From positions 1-11,277 of the forward strand of contig JAEZAF010000264.1 of the NCBI GenBank assembly GCA_023430545.1: a stretch of 11,277 bases of DNA. The letters are read 5' to 3'. The translations under genes were made by a program, and so were the position numbers. Positions 1 to 7,390 of this stretch are shown here, piece by piece; position 1 is the first letter of the stretch, and each line of letters starts with the position of its first letter. A model generated the notes under the pieces. That model was not told where the DNA came from. It worked only from the letters and a program-made list of their open reading frames with translations, and did no database searches. The DNA comes from Chloroflexota bacterium (lineage in GTDB: Bacteria > Chloroflexota > Anaerolineae > Aggregatilineales > Phototrophicaceae).

Positions 1-770
1 TCACCGTTCGCGGCACCGGGTGCACTCATCTCTTCTTCGAAGGATTCCTGTGTATCGGTGGGTGCCAGCAGGTCAAAGATTCCCCCTCCGGACTCCTCCG
101 TTGCCAAAGGCTCCGTAAACCGCATGACACTGCCATCGGCTTCCTGATCACTCGTGTCTTCTGGCACTGATTCTTCAAGTGGTGCTTGGTCTGCCATTTC
201 CTCAGCGGACGCGGTATCGGCGGCACCGCTGCCGGTCTCGGGATCGGTCCCAAAGACTGAAACTTCCCCTTCATCCGTCGCCAGCATGATCTCGGTGACT
301 TCGACTTCGGTCATCTCCATTGTCGGCGCGACAGTCGGTGTTTTCACAATCCGGTCGGACGCCGATGCACTGGCCGCATCACCGGTCAGGGTCGCCATCG
401 CAATTGACGGTGTGGTCACACTGCTGCCTGGACTGTTCAGCAGCAGGGCCAGCCCGAACAGTACCAGCATCATGGACGCCGCTGCGCTGAGGACCGGCAC
501 CACAAAGCGCAGAATCCGCCCCTCCGCCGCCGGACGAACACGCTCACTGCGGATCTTCAGCGCCTGTTCCGGCGTCAGGGTATAGCTGCGCGGGGCCGCC
601 AGCTCCGGCAGAGACCGGACAAGCTGAACCATCTGTCGCAGGGCATTCAGCTCCGCACGCAGTTCGCTGTCATTATTCAGGCGCACTTCCAGTTCAGCGC
701 GCTGGCTGGTCTCCAGCATATCATCGAGATAGGCGGAGAGCAGCTCATAATCCTGTTCAGAAATACTCAT
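1..770 (-). CDS. Anti-sigma-factor-like single-pass membrane protein (C-terminus cut off)
   Basis: The frame is open from an ATG at 770 to the left edge, giving at least 256 residues without a stop. An in-frame stop at 780-782 makes this the earliest possible start; no clear ribosome binding site precedes it. Residues 1-55 are a helical acidic/hydrophobic segment (LLSAYLDDML, then RAELEVRL and LRAELNALRQ), which resembles the N-terminal sigma-binding domain of anti-sigma factors. It lacks the His-Cys-Cys zinc motif of ZAS proteins. A PRSYTLTPEQA stretch lies at 60-70 and one membrane helix at about 87-111. The remainder is a Ser/Thr/Glu-rich, probably disordered outer part. It lies 86 bases downstream of the ECF sigma gene on the same strand, so the inferred job is to hold that sigma factor at the membrane. 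The family call rests on context and layout, not on a diagnostic motif. Confidence 0.7.
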   Translation of the reverse strand, partial: MSISEQDYELLSAYLDDMLETSQRAELEVRLNNDSELRAELNALRQMVQLVRSLPELAAPRSYTLTPEQALKIRSERVRPAAEGRILRFVVPVLSAAASMMLVLFGLALLLNSPGSSVTTPSIAMATLTGDAASASASDRIVKTPTVAPTMEMTEVEVTEIMLATDEGEVSVFGTDPETGSGAADTASAEEMADQAPLEESVPEDTSDQEADGSVMRFTEPLATEESGGGIFDLLAPTDTQESFEEEMSAPGAANG

Positions 771-856
771 CGGAAAGCGTTACTTACTACTCATCTCATC
801 GCTCAGCCTCTGCGCTGAATCCCTTCAGCCATCCGCCAGTCGATTGGAAATAATCC

Positions 857-1477
857 TTAACGTATGAAACGAAATTCACTCGGTAAAAGTTCCTGAACGG
901 GCCGCAGACAATCGCGCATTGCCGCCCGCGCTCGGCTCAGGCGTGATTTGACCGTGCCAAGCTGTACGCCGGACTCATCCGCAATTTCCTGATAGCTGAA
1001 GCCCTGTACATCACACATGACCAGTGTCATCCGCTGATCTTCCTGCAAACCGTTGATGCAGTCCTGAAGCACCTGCGCCAGCTCGGAGCTTTGCGCGGCT
1101 TCTTCCGGTGTCGGCATGGATGCAGGCAGGGGGGGACCATCGTCGCTGTCTCCACCCGGCAGTTCCTCGAACGGCGTGGCCGGACGGCGCTTGCGACGGC
1201 GCAGTTCATCGTAGCAGGTATTGGTGGTGATGCGCATCAGCCATGCCCGGAAGCTGCCACCGCGATAGCTGTCCAGCCGACGATAGGCGTTGATGAAGGC
1301 TTCCTGCGCAGCATCGTCCGCGCTGGCAGAGTCACCCATCATGCGATAGGCAAGCGAAAACACGCTGTTCTGATAGCGCAGCACCAGTTGATTGAAGGCA
1401 TCGAGATCACCGCGCAGCGCGGCGGCGATCAGCGTTTCTTCTTCATAAGGGATCGAAGGACCAGTACTGCCAGCCAT
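857..1477 (-). CDS. ECF-family RNA polymerase sigma factor
   Basis: A 206-residue sigma factor of the extracytoplasmic function group (RpoE/SigW type), which directs RNA polymerase to a small regulon. Region 2 spans about residues 17-98 and includes DDAAQEAF (54-61) and the -10-binding part ending in the basic run RRRKRRP. An acidic, Pro-rich linker covers about 100-130. Region 4, about 137-192, has a helix-turn-helix with GFSYQEIADESG and LGTVKSRLSRARAAM. The ATG at 1477 was chosen because GGTGGAAG precedes it at suitable spacing and region 2 then starts normally. The frame runs further upstream, but that part is antisense to tRNA-Leu and is not believable protein. The next gene is an anti-sigma-like membrane protein, the usual partner. 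The stimulus cannot be read from the sequence. Confidence 0.93.
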   Translation of the reverse strand: MAGSTGPSIPYEEETLIAAALRGDLDAFNQLVLRYQNSVFSLAYRMMGDSASADDAAQEAFINAYRRLDSYRGGSFRAWLMRITTNTCYDELRRRKRRPATPFEELPGGDSDDGPPLPASMPTPEEAAQSSELAQVLQDCINGLQEDQRMTLVMCDVQGFSYQEIADESGVQLGTVKSRLSRARAAMRDCLRPVQELLPSEFRFIR

Positions 1478-1506
1478 TGACGGCTTCCACCATTGTCTCT
1501 TATACT
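1477..1506 (+). promoter_or_regulatory. Sigma70-type promoter of tRNA-Leu
   Basis: A -35 box TTGACG (1477-1482) and a -10 box TATACT (1501-1506) are separated by 18 bases. Each matches the consensus at five of six positions, and the -10 box ends ten bases before the mature tRNA. The first base of the -35 box is also the first base of the sigma-factor start codon on the other strand. Confidence 0.7.
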
Positions 1507-1516
1507 TGACTGTGCC

Positions 1517-1598
1517 GCCGGAGTGGTGAAATGGCAGACACGAACGACTCAAACTCGTTTGCCCCAAAGGCGTGTGGGTTCGACTCCCACCTCCGGCA
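1517..1598 (+). tRNA. tRNA-Leu (anticodon CAA)
   Basis: Decodes UUG. The acceptor arms GCCGGAG (1517-1523) and CTCCGGC (1591-1597) pair perfectly, with discriminator A at 1598. The anticodon stem AACGA/TCGTT encloses loop CTCAAAC, giving anticodon CAA. A long variable arm (GCC-CCAAA-GGC) marks it as a class II tRNA, and the T arm is GTGGG-TTCGACT-CCCAC. The CCA end is not encoded, so it must be added after transcription. Confidence 0.97.
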
Positions 1599-1620
1599 CT
1601 CACAGCCGAAATCGACTGCA

Positions 1621-1653
1621 AACCGCGTGCATTGTATCACGCGGTTTTTGTTT
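1621..1653 (+). terminator. Intrinsic terminator of tRNA-Leu
   Basis: A perfect 9-bp stem, AACCGCGTG (1621-1629) with CACGCGGTT (1638-1646), has an 8-base loop and runs into TTTGTTT. It starts 22 bases after the tRNA, so the transcript appears to be a single-tRNA unit. Confidence 0.88.
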
Positions 1654-1689
1654 CTGCCTGTCGCCTTCCCTGCGATTGTCGCGTCAGGC

Positions 1690-2757
1690 TCACGACGGCG
1701 TCAGGATCTGCCAGCTTTCCCCACCCGGCAGAAGCTGAATCACCGTCCCCGTGCTGCTGGTAACAAACAGGCTGTCGCTGCCGGTCGATGTCGGGCTGGT
1801 CGGGGCACGCTGCGTAAACCCTTCGTAGACCGCTTCCGGCACCGTCCCGACTCCAAGCCGGTTGCGCACGGTATCATTCCCACGCCACACAAAGCCCAGC
1901 TTGCCCACCGGCTGGACATTCCCCGTCCCCGCCAGCGCCGCTTCAAAACCTTCATCGCGCATCGGATGCACCGTCGGATCGAACAGGTTCGGGAAGTCGA
2001 TCCATGCTGGTGACCGTTCATCGTTGAACAGTACGTAAATCCGGTTGCTGTCCGCCAGATGCAGCATCCGTCCGCGCTCGAAGGTCTGCTCGGTGATGGT
2101 GGTGGGCGCGGCTTCGGCACTGGGGCAGGCTTCCGGCGCGGGGATGAAGAACCACGCGATCGGGCACAGGATCGGGATCGAGATCGACTGCTGCACCTGC
2201 TGCGAGCCTTCACCGGCCACAAGCTGGAAATCGATATTGCCGCGCTCACTTGCGCCGATTCTGACCGTTTGCGTTCCGTCCGGTGGGATATTATAGGTCA
2301 GGGTGCGCTGTCCGGCGGCGTTGATACGATAAATCACGGCGCGGTCCACATTGCGGATCGACCAGTACAGCCGCACATCCGTCCCCGGCGCAGCGGAGGT
2401 GGTATCGGTCGTGAAGAACTCGATACGCGGCGCGTTCGGGTTCAGGACACGGGGAATCGTCGCCACCGGCAGATCGATCACCGCTGGCCCTGCTCCAAAC
2501 AGCGGCGTCGGAGTCGGCCCGCCTTCCGGTGCAGCGCGGGTGAAGGTTGGCGCGGCGGTCGTCGCCACATTCCCGATGATGCGGGGCGTTGCGGTGGCGG
2601 TCGAAGTCGGCGTTTCGGTTGGCCGCTGCGTCGGGATGATCTGCTGGGTGGTTGCCACACATCCGCTGGAGATCAGCATCACCAGCAGCGCCAGCGCGCT
2701 CATTAACGGAACAAGTCGTCGGACGAATGAGAATCGGGTTGAAAGGTCGTGTGTCAT
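1690..2757 (-). CDS. Secreted lipoprotein with Thr/Pro linker and Ig-like module, unknown function
   Basis: A 355-residue protein. The N-terminus has basic residues (VRRLVP), a hydrophobic core ALALLVMLI and Cys33 in ISSGC, which looks like a lipobox although position -3 is Ser rather than the usual Leu. Residues 36-85 are a Thr/Pro/Ala linker (PTETPTSTATATP). Residues about 108-195 look like an Ig-like beta domain (PGTDVRLYWSIRNVDRAVIY). Then comes a segment with Cys198 and Cys211 around AWFFIP, and a C-terminal part with FERGRMLHL, RIYVLF and VGKLGFVWR followed by RNRLGVG. I recall this combination from Chloroflexota cell-surface proteins, but no function is known to me. ATG 2757 was chosen because it gives the basic n-region. 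A second Met at residue 19 would remove it. The gene is likely monocistronic, with no regulator or enzyme beside it to suggest a role. Confidence 0.85.
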   Translation of the reverse strand: MTHDLSTRFSFVRRLVPLMSALALLVMLISSGCVATTQQIIPTQRPTETPTSTATATPRIIGNVATTAAPTFTRAAPEGGPTPTPLFGAGPAVIDLPVATIPRVLNPNAPRIEFFTTDTTSAAPGTDVRLYWSIRNVDRAVIYRINAAGQRTLTYNIPPDGTQTVRIGASERGNIDFQLVAGEGSQQVQQSISIPILCPIAWFFIPAPEACPSAEAAPTTITEQTFERGRMLHLADSNRIYVLFNDERSPAWIDFPNLFDPTVHPMRDEGFEAALAGTGNVQPVGKLGFVWRGNDTVRNRLGVGTVPEAVYEGFTQRAPTSPTSTGSDSLFVTSSTGTVIQLLPGGESWQILTPS

Positions 2758-3010
2758 AGAATCGCGAAACGCGTCCTGCGTGTCATCAGGCCAGGGATCA
2801 TTTCAAACTCAGCGCCATTGTACTACAGGGATGCAGTTCATGGGGACGTGTGAAAGATTCCATATCGTTAGACGGTATCCGACGAACCCTGTCCACACGG
2901 ACCGATGCGGCACTAGCGCACATCCTGAACTGCGCCTATGATGACACTGTTATTCGCTCGCTTACCTGTGAACCCAATCTGAGCCGCTTTCGCTCGGTCC
3001 TTTCAACTTT
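2758..3010. other. Divergent intergenic region between lipoprotein and MFS genes
   Basis: It must hold the start signals of both flanking genes, but I see no convincing -35/-10 pair on either strand. It contains a small plus-strand open frame starting with GTG at 2850. That frame ends in TGA at 3012-3014, overlapping the MFS start codon as ATGA. A GGGGA sits just upstream of the GTG at a tight spacing of three bases. The frame would encode 54 residues with no recognisable domain and weak GC preference at third positions, so it is only a possible leader peptide. Confidence 0.4.
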
Positions 3011-4261
3011 ATGACCTCAACTCAGGAAGAAACCACCGAGGTGCAGCCAAAGCACGACGCCTTCGCTGCGCTCCGTTTTCGTGATTTTCGTCTGCTGTTT
3101 ATCGGGCGCACCTTCTGGCAGCTTGGCGAACAGATGCTTAACGCCGCGATCGGCTGGGAAATTTACGAGCGCACCGGTTCTGCCTTCGCCATCGGTCTGA
3201 TGGGGCTGGTACAGGTCGCACCGGTGATTCTGCTGGCGCTGCCCGCCGGTCACACCGCCGACCGCGTCAATCGCAAGCATATGGTGATCGCCATGCAGCT
3301 TCTGCTGGCCTTGTGTGGATTAGGGCTGGCATGGATCTCGTTCACGCAGGGATCGCTGGTGCTGTTCTACTTCATCCTGCTGCTGACCGGTATCGGCGCG
3401 GCGTTTCACGGCCCGGCTTCCTCGACACTGGTCCCGGCGACGGTCGAGCCGGAGCATTACGGCAGCGCCGCCACATGGAGCAGCAGTCTCGGGCAGATCG
3501 CCTCAATGCTGGGGCCAGCATTAGGCGGCTGGCTGATCGCATTGTTCGCCGGGGCGGGTTACGTCTATCTGCTGAACGCGCTTGGCTGTTTCACCTATAT
3601 CATTTTGCTGCTGCGCATCCGGGAGCGTCCGCTGGCACGTATCTCCACACCGATGACCCGCGAGTCGCTGACCGCCGGTGTGAAGTTTATCTTCAATACC
3701 CGTGATGTGCTGGCGGCCATGACGCTCGATATGTTCGCCGTGCTGCTCGGCAGTGCGACCGCGCTGCTGCCGGTCTACGCCAAGGATATTTTACAGGTCG
3801 GGCCAGAAGGCTTCGGCTGGCTGCGAGCTGCACCGTCCATCGGCGCGATGATGATGGCGCTGTTCATCGCCTCACGTCCACCGTTCCGCAATGCGGGGCG
3901 CGCACTGCTGCTGGCGGTGGCCGGATTCGGCATCGCGACCATCATCTTCGGACTCTCGACCTCGTTTTTCCTCTCGCTGGCGATGCTGTGGCTGCTCGGC
4001 GCGATGGACAATATCAGCGTGGTCGTGCGCCATACGCTGCTGCTGGTGCGCGTGCCGGACGAAATGCGCGGTCGGATCTCGGCCATCAGCAGTGTGTTTA
4101 TCGGCTCCTCGAATGAAATCGGCAGCTTCGAGTCCGGTGTAGTCGCGTCGATTCTGGGGCCGGTCGGGGCGGTCGTCACCGGCGGCATCGGAACATTGGC
4201 CGTCGTCGCGTGGGTCGCCGCCAAATTCCCATCCCTGCGCAATCTGAAGGAACTGAAGTAG
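3011..4261 (+). CDS. MFS transporter, EntS/MFS_3-like
   Basis: A 416-residue integral membrane protein of the major facilitator superfamily, normal length for a 12-helix exporter. The N-terminal cytoplasmic part is followed by FRDFRLLFIGRTFWQLGEQM (about 23-42), which resembles the first helix of the EntS-type MFS_3 group. Motif A of the loop between helices 2 and 3 is seen as AGHTADRVNRK (about 79-89). A second half begins near residue 215 with TRESLTAGVKFIFNTRD, and MRGRISAISSVF is typical of the second-half signature. Most relatives are proton-driven drug or siderophore exporters; the substrate here cannot be told. No Shine-Dalgarno is seen before the ATG, but an upstream small frame overlaps it by ATGA, so coupled initiation is possible. 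The enoyl-CoA hydratase follows after 116 bases with its own ribosome binding site. Confidence 0.93.
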   Translation: MTSTQEETTEVQPKHDAFAALRFRDFRLLFIGRTFWQLGEQMLNAAIGWEIYERTGSAFAIGLMGLVQVAPVILLALPAGHTADRVNRKHMVIAMQLLLALCGLGLAWISFTQGSLVLFYFILLLTGIGAAFHGPASSTLVPATVEPEHYGSAATWSSSLGQIASMLGPALGGWLIALFAGAGYVYLLNALGCFTYIILLLRIRERPLARISTPMTRESLTAGVKFIFNTRDVLAAMTLDMFAVLLGSATALLPVYAKDILQVGPEGFGWLRAAPSIGAMMMALFIASRPPFRNAGRALLLAVAGFGIATIIFGLSTSFFLSLAMLWLLGAMDNISVVVRHTLLLVRVPDEMRGRISAISSVFIGSSNEIGSFESGVVASILGPVGAVVTGGIGTLAVVAWVAAKFPSLRNLKELK

Positions 4262-4333
4262 ATCACGCACAGTCCGATGATCCCTGGCCCGGAAATCCGA
4301 CTCGATGATGCCGGTCATTCTGTGCTACTATCC

Positions 4334-4353
4334 AATCAAATGAAGATTTGATT
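4334..4353. promoter_or_regulatory. Inverted repeat upstream of enoyl-CoA hydratase
   Basis: AATCAAAT (4334-4341) and ATTTGATT (4346-4353) are perfect 8-bp arms around GAAG. A possible -10 box TACTAT lies just before (4326-4331), without a good -35. The site sits 24 bases before the hydratase start, so it may be an operator for a fatty-acid-type repressor. The T-rich stretch after it (CTTTCTTTC) allows another reading, a weak terminator for the MFS gene. Confidence 0.45.
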
Positions 4354-4377
4354 CTTTCTTTCATGGAGAAAATACAC

Positions 4378-5154
4378 ATGGATTACGAAACCATTCTGGT
4401 CGAAACCCCGGTCGAAGGCGTTGGCCTGATCCGCATGAACCGGCCCAAGGCCCTCAATGCGCTCAACAGCCAGATCACCCATGAGATGTTCACGGCGATG
4501 GAAGCCTTCGACGCCGATCCCGCCATTGGCTGCATTGTCCTGACCGGAAGTGACAAGGCCTTCGCCGCCGGTGCCGACATCAAGGAACTGGTGAACCTCG
4601 ACCCGAACGCCGCTGCATCCGGCAGCGACTTCACCGACTGGTCGCGCATGTCAAAAATTGGCAAGCCGATCATCGCAGCGGTGTCCGGCTATGCGCTCGG
4701 CGGCGGCTGTGAGATCGCCATGCAGGCCGATATGATCGTCGCTTCGGAGACCGCGCAGTTCGGTCAGCCGGAGATCAACCTTGCGATCATCCCCGGTGCA
4801 GGCGGCACCCAGCGCCTGACACACGCCGTCGGTAAGGCCGTCGCGATGGAGATGGTGCTGGCGGATCGCCGCATCACAGCAGAAGAAGCTCTGCGTTATG
4901 GACTGGTTAACCGTGTCGCACCGCTGGAAAGCTATCTGGATGAGGCCATCAAGATCGCACAGAAGATCGCGTCCATGTCTCAGCCTGCGGTAAAACTGGC
5001 GAAGGACGCTGTCAATCGTGCTTTCGAACTTCCGCTGGAGCAGGGGCTGGCACACGAGAAGCAGAACTTCTATGAGCTGCTCGGCAAGGAAGACCGCACC
5101 GAAGGCATGAACGCCTTCATCGAAAAGCGCCCCGCCAACTGGAAGCACCGCTAA
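4378..5154 (+). CDS. Enoyl-CoA hydratase (crotonase family)
   Basis: Hydrates trans-2-enoyl-CoA to 3-hydroxyacyl-CoA in beta-oxidation or a related CoA pathway; cytoplasmic. At 258 residues it has the standard length. The oxyanion-hole segments are AFAAGADIKEL (61-71) and ALGGGCEIAM (106-115). The two catalytic glutamates are present: Glu112 in GGGCEIAM and Glu132 in FGQPEI, equivalent to Glu144 and Glu164 of the rat mitochondrial enzyme. PGAGGTQRL follows directly. The pattern is that of a true short-chain hydratase rather than an isomerase or dehalogenase. ATG 4378 was chosen over the in-frame TTG 4348 and ATG 4363 because GGAG lies 9 bases before it and the protein then starts like its relatives. 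No other beta-oxidation gene is nearby. The gene ends at a strong terminator. Confidence 0.95.
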   Translation: MDYETILVETPVEGVGLIRMNRPKALNALNSQITHEMFTAMEAFDADPAIGCIVLTGSDKAFAAGADIKELVNLDPNAAASGSDFTDWSRMSKIGKPIIAAVSGYALGGGCEIAMQADMIVASETAQFGQPEINLAIIPGAGGTQRLTHAVGKAVAMEMVLADRRITAEEALRYGLVNRVAPLESYLDEAIKIAQKIASMSQPAVKLAKDAVNRAFELPLEQGLAHEKQNFYELLGKEDRTEGMNAFIEKRPANWKHR

Positions 5155-5175
5155 GATTTACAATTTGAGGGTACA

Positions 5176-5204
5176 AAAAGCGCGGAGAACCTCTTCGCGC
5201 TTTT
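5176..5204. terminator. Bidirectional intrinsic terminator
   Basis: A perfect 9-bp stem AAAAGCGCG (5176-5184) with CGCGCTTTT (5196-5204) and an inner GAG/CTC. It has A residues before and T residues after, so it works on both strands. It separates the hydratase from the convergent DUF4259 gene. Confidence 0.88.
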
Positions 5205-5254
5205 ACATATAGGAGCTGGATTTCAGTTTAACGAGCTGGCTTTTATGACAGTGC

Positions 5255-5653
5255 TCAAGCTTGCAGCCGTGATAACAAATCCAGGACGTCCTGCTCCCAT
5301 CCTTCGATGCTGGAAACATCTTCCCAGACCTCACGAAGCTCCGACGTATCGTGGACGCTTTTAACTGCCCGAACAGCCTGTTCAAGCAGGGTGTCGTCAA
5401 CGGTTAATTGATGAGCATCATGCCAGGCAGTCAGCCTTTCAGGAAGCGATTGGGCTGGCATTCCTCGCAGCAAAGCAACGACCTGCCCGGCTGCGATAAT
5501 CCTGCTTCCTGAATCGATCTCGATATACTCCTCATTACCAGGTGCTTCATTGAAGGCAGACTGGACTGGCTCAAGCGTATTACCTGATACTAAATCGCTT
5601 AACCAGTCTGCGGCATCATCATTCTCAAAGCTTCTGTGTCCCCACGCACCCAT
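5255..5653 (-). CDS. DUF4259 domain protein
   Basis: A 132-residue soluble protein. The N-terminal MGAWGHRSFENDDAADWLSDL is the signature of the DUF4259 family, small bacterial proteins with no known activity that often stand alone. The rest is helical and acidic, with AAGQVVALLRGMP in the middle and a Trp-rich end (REVWEDVSSIEGWEQDVLDLL). Residues are mostly Glu, Asp and Leu, with no signal peptide or membrane segment. The ATG at 5653 is supported by AAGGGA about 7 bases upstream. It faces the hydratase gene and shares its terminator. No neighbour suggests a function. Confidence 0.88.
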   Translation of the reverse strand: MGAWGHRSFENDDAADWLSDLVSGNTLEPVQSAFNEAPGNEEYIEIDSGSRIIAAGQVVALLRGMPAQSLPERLTAWHDAHQLTVDDTLLEQAVRAVKSVHDTSELREVWEDVSSIEGWEQDVLDLLSRLQA

Positions 5654-5719
5654 AAGTTTTCCCTTGTTTAGTGAAGCATATCTGCCACCACTTCAATAAA
5701 TATCCGCACCGATTAAAAC

Positions 5720-5729
5720 ATGACGTCAT
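5720..5729. repeat. 10-bp palindrome ATGACGTCAT
   Basis: A perfect self-complementary 10-mer between the DUF4259 start and the hydrolase stop, about 67 bases upstream of DUF4259. It could be an operator half of that gene's promoter region, but a clear promoter is not visible and a short palindrome may be chance. Confidence 0.3.
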
Positions 5730-5801
5730 CAAAAACGCTAACGGCTGACTGTTGTGTTGACTGGCCCACCGTCGCTTTTGGTTTTTGCGTCATATGTGAG
5801 T

Positions 5802-6809
5802 TCAGGCGTATGTCTGAGAGATATTCTGCTGAAACAGCCTGTGCTGCGCTGCGAAATCCTCAATCGCCGCATGGAATTCCTTTGGCTTGTAGCGATGGAT
5901 TACATGATTGGCCGGGATCTTCACCACCTGCGCCTGCGGGACCAGCCGCTGAATCCGTGCCACATCCTGATCGTCGAGTGCGCCGACTAATCCATATTTC
6001 GGATGCCGGAACCAGTTGGCGTGCATCACCAGTACCGGACACTGCACCCGCTTCAGCGCTTCGCTATGATCCAGCCCTTCATACATCCGGCCATCAACAA
6101 ACGCCTGCGCAAAATCCGGGTCGAAGGTCGAGATGGACTTGAACAGCACCCGCATCACACCGGGGAAGTAGGCGATGTCCACTGGCTCACCGGGATGCGC
6201 CTTCTGCCAGCGCCGGATGAGAAATGACATCACGCTGACGAACCAGTCCGGCATGCGCTTCTCACGCCTGCCCTCATTGACCGGCAGCACCTGACCGCGA
6301 AAGTAATTCGCCAGATCGCGGTTTTTCAGGTCACCCAGATTTTTGACATAGCGCGCCAGCCCTTCATAGACGAATTTGTCCTGATCGCGGAAGCGCGGCA
6401 TTTCCACCGAGAAGACCGGTGCGTCTTCCAGCACCAGCCCCGATACCCACTCCGGGATGTTGGCCGCGCACCACAGCGCGATGATCCCGCCGGACGAATT
6501 GCCGGACAGAATCGCCGGACGCTGCACCACCTGCGAGAGAAAGGCCGTCATGTCCCGCCCGATGCTGGCCCATGAGTAATCGCCTGTCGTCCAGTCGGAG
6601 CCGCCGTGTCCGCGCACGTCAATCGCATAAACCTGAAAGCGCTCCGACAGTGGGATCAGATTGGGCAGATAGGTTTCCCAGATCCCCATCTGCGCCGGGA
6701 TCAGCACCAGCGCTGGCCCGTGGTCCGGCCCGACAACGTAATTGAGATGGATTTCGCCGGTGTGGAAATGGCGCTCTTCGAAACCTGCTTCCTGAAGATC
6801 CTTGCGCAT
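5802..6809 (-). CDS. Alpha/beta-fold hydrolase
   Basis: A 335-residue cytoplasmic hydrolase of the alpha/beta superfamily. The strand-and-loop start ALVLIPAQMGIWETYLP (33-49) would hold the oxyanion hole. VYAIDVRGHGGSD (60-72) is the typical strand-4 region. The nucleophile elbow is SGNSSGG with Ser105 in GxSxG. The catalytic His is probably His302 in PANHVIH, and the acid is likely one of the Asp residues near LVGALDDQD. A large cap domain spans about 135-250. The substrate is unknown: an ester, lactone or epoxide are all possible. It lies 12 bases downstream of the GbsR/MarR-type regulator and is probably cotranscribed with it, so its expression is likely controlled by that protein. The ribosome binding site is weak (AAAGG about 11 bases upstream). 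Confidence 0.92.
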   Translation of the reverse strand: MRKDLQEAGFEERHFHTGEIHLNYVVGPDHGPALVLIPAQMGIWETYLPNLIPLSERFQVYAIDVRGHGGSDWTTGDYSWASIGRDMTAFLSQVVQRPAILSGNSSGGIIALWCAANIPEWVSGLVLEDAPVFSVEMPRFRDQDKFVYEGLARYVKNLGDLKNRDLANYFRGQVLPVNEGRREKRMPDWFVSVMSFLIRRWQKAHPGEPVDIAYFPGVMRVLFKSISTFDPDFAQAFVDGRMYEGLDHSEALKRVQCPVLVMHANWFRHPKYGLVGALDDQDVARIQRLVPQAQVVKIPANHVIHRYKPKEFHAAIEDFAAQHRLFQQNISQTYA

Positions 6810-6821
6810 GATACTCTGCCT

Positions 6822-7331
6822 TTAACCTTCGTCTGAAGTTGATGGTTTGCTGGTGTCACCGCGTAACTGTGCCTGCCAGGTCGCGATCAGCGTGTCATAG
6901 TGCTGCATCAGCAGGGTGGCCCAGTCTGACATGTGCTGTAACTGCTGGCGTGCCGGGTCATCGGCATCAAGTGCGGCGGTCATCTGGTCGGCCATTGATT
7001 TCAGCGGCAGAAAGCTCTGCCTGCGCCGTTCCATCACCTGTTCCCATGCCTGCGGAGAAAACCGGTAGTACGTCACCCGATCACCCGTGCGTGTGACTTT
7101 CTCCACCCAGCCGTTGCTGATCAGGGCGCGGATGTTGGTTGAGACACTGCTCAGGCTGGCCCCCAACTGCTGCGAGATCTGTTCGGCAGACAGCGGCAGG
7201 GTATTCAGCAGCAGCAGGCCGAACATCCGCCCTGCGATGCGTGGGATGCCGTAATGCTCGTAGTACAGCGCGATATTCTCGATGAATTTCAGCTTTTCAG
7301 GGGTAAGTTCAGGCAGTGACTGGTCAGACAA
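6822..7331 (-). CDS. GbsR/MarR-family transcriptional regulator
   Basis: A winged-helix DNA-binding protein of about 169 residues, GbsR-like in form. The first part has helical ENIALYYEHYGIPRIAGRMFGLLLLN, and the reader helix region is LSAEQISQQLGASLSSVSTNIRALISNGWVEKVTR, followed by the wing TGDRVTYYRF. The C-terminal half is a long helical dimerisation region. The start is TTG at 7331, because GAGGA at 7341-7345 lies 9 bases before it. A TTG at 7340 touches the GAGGA directly and would be poorly used; a stop at 7344-7346 excludes anything further up. The regulator is first in an operon with the hydrolase, and a palindrome over its own promoter suggests autorepression. The inducing ligand is unknown, possibly a substrate of the hydrolase. 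Confidence 0.9.
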   Translation of the reverse strand: MSDQSLPELTPEKLKFIENIALYYEHYGIPRIAGRMFGLLLLNTLPLSAEQISQQLGASLSSVSTNIRALISNGWVEKVTRTGDRVTYYRFSPQAWEQVMERRRQSFLPLKSMADQMTAALDADDPARQQLQHMSDWATLLMQHYDTLIATWQAQLRGDTSKPSTSDEG

Positions 7332-7370
7332 CGGAATCAATCCTCAGTTGGTAACAATCTCATTTCGCTT

Positions 7371-7390
7371 ATTTCAGTATTTACTGAAAT
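7371..7390. promoter_or_regulatory. Probable operator of the GbsR/MarR-type regulator
   Basis: ATTTCAGTA and TACTGAAAT are perfect 9-bp arms around TT. The site covers the -10 box and part of the spacer of the operon promoter, so a bound dimer would block RNA polymerase. A further half-site-like CTTCAGT lies next to it on the minus strand. Confidence 0.7.

Noticed and set aside
1478..1621. An N-terminal extension of the sigma factor by 48 residues to 1621
   Set aside because: It is antisense to tRNA-Leu; the SRTHTP-type residues are the known artefact of translating a tRNA gene backwards. The ATG at 1477 has a ribosome binding site.
1531..2013. A 160-residue plus-strand frame
   Set aside because: It begins inside tRNA-Leu, crosses its terminator and runs antisense to the lipoprotein. 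It shows no domain.
2059..2706. Long plus-strand frame of 215 residues opposite the lipoprotein gene
   Set aside because: Arg/Gly-rich shadow of GC-rich coding sequence; the minus-strand frame has a signal peptide, linker and recognisable module.
3872..4318. Minus-strand frames opposite the MFS gene
   Set aside because: They lack domains and ribosome binding sites, and the plus-strand frame has clear membrane helices and motif A.
5720..6142. Plus-strand frame starting in the gap before the hydrolase
   Set aside because: Most of it is antisense to the C-terminal part of the alpha/beta hydrolase, which carries the catalytic His; composition is that of a shadow frame.
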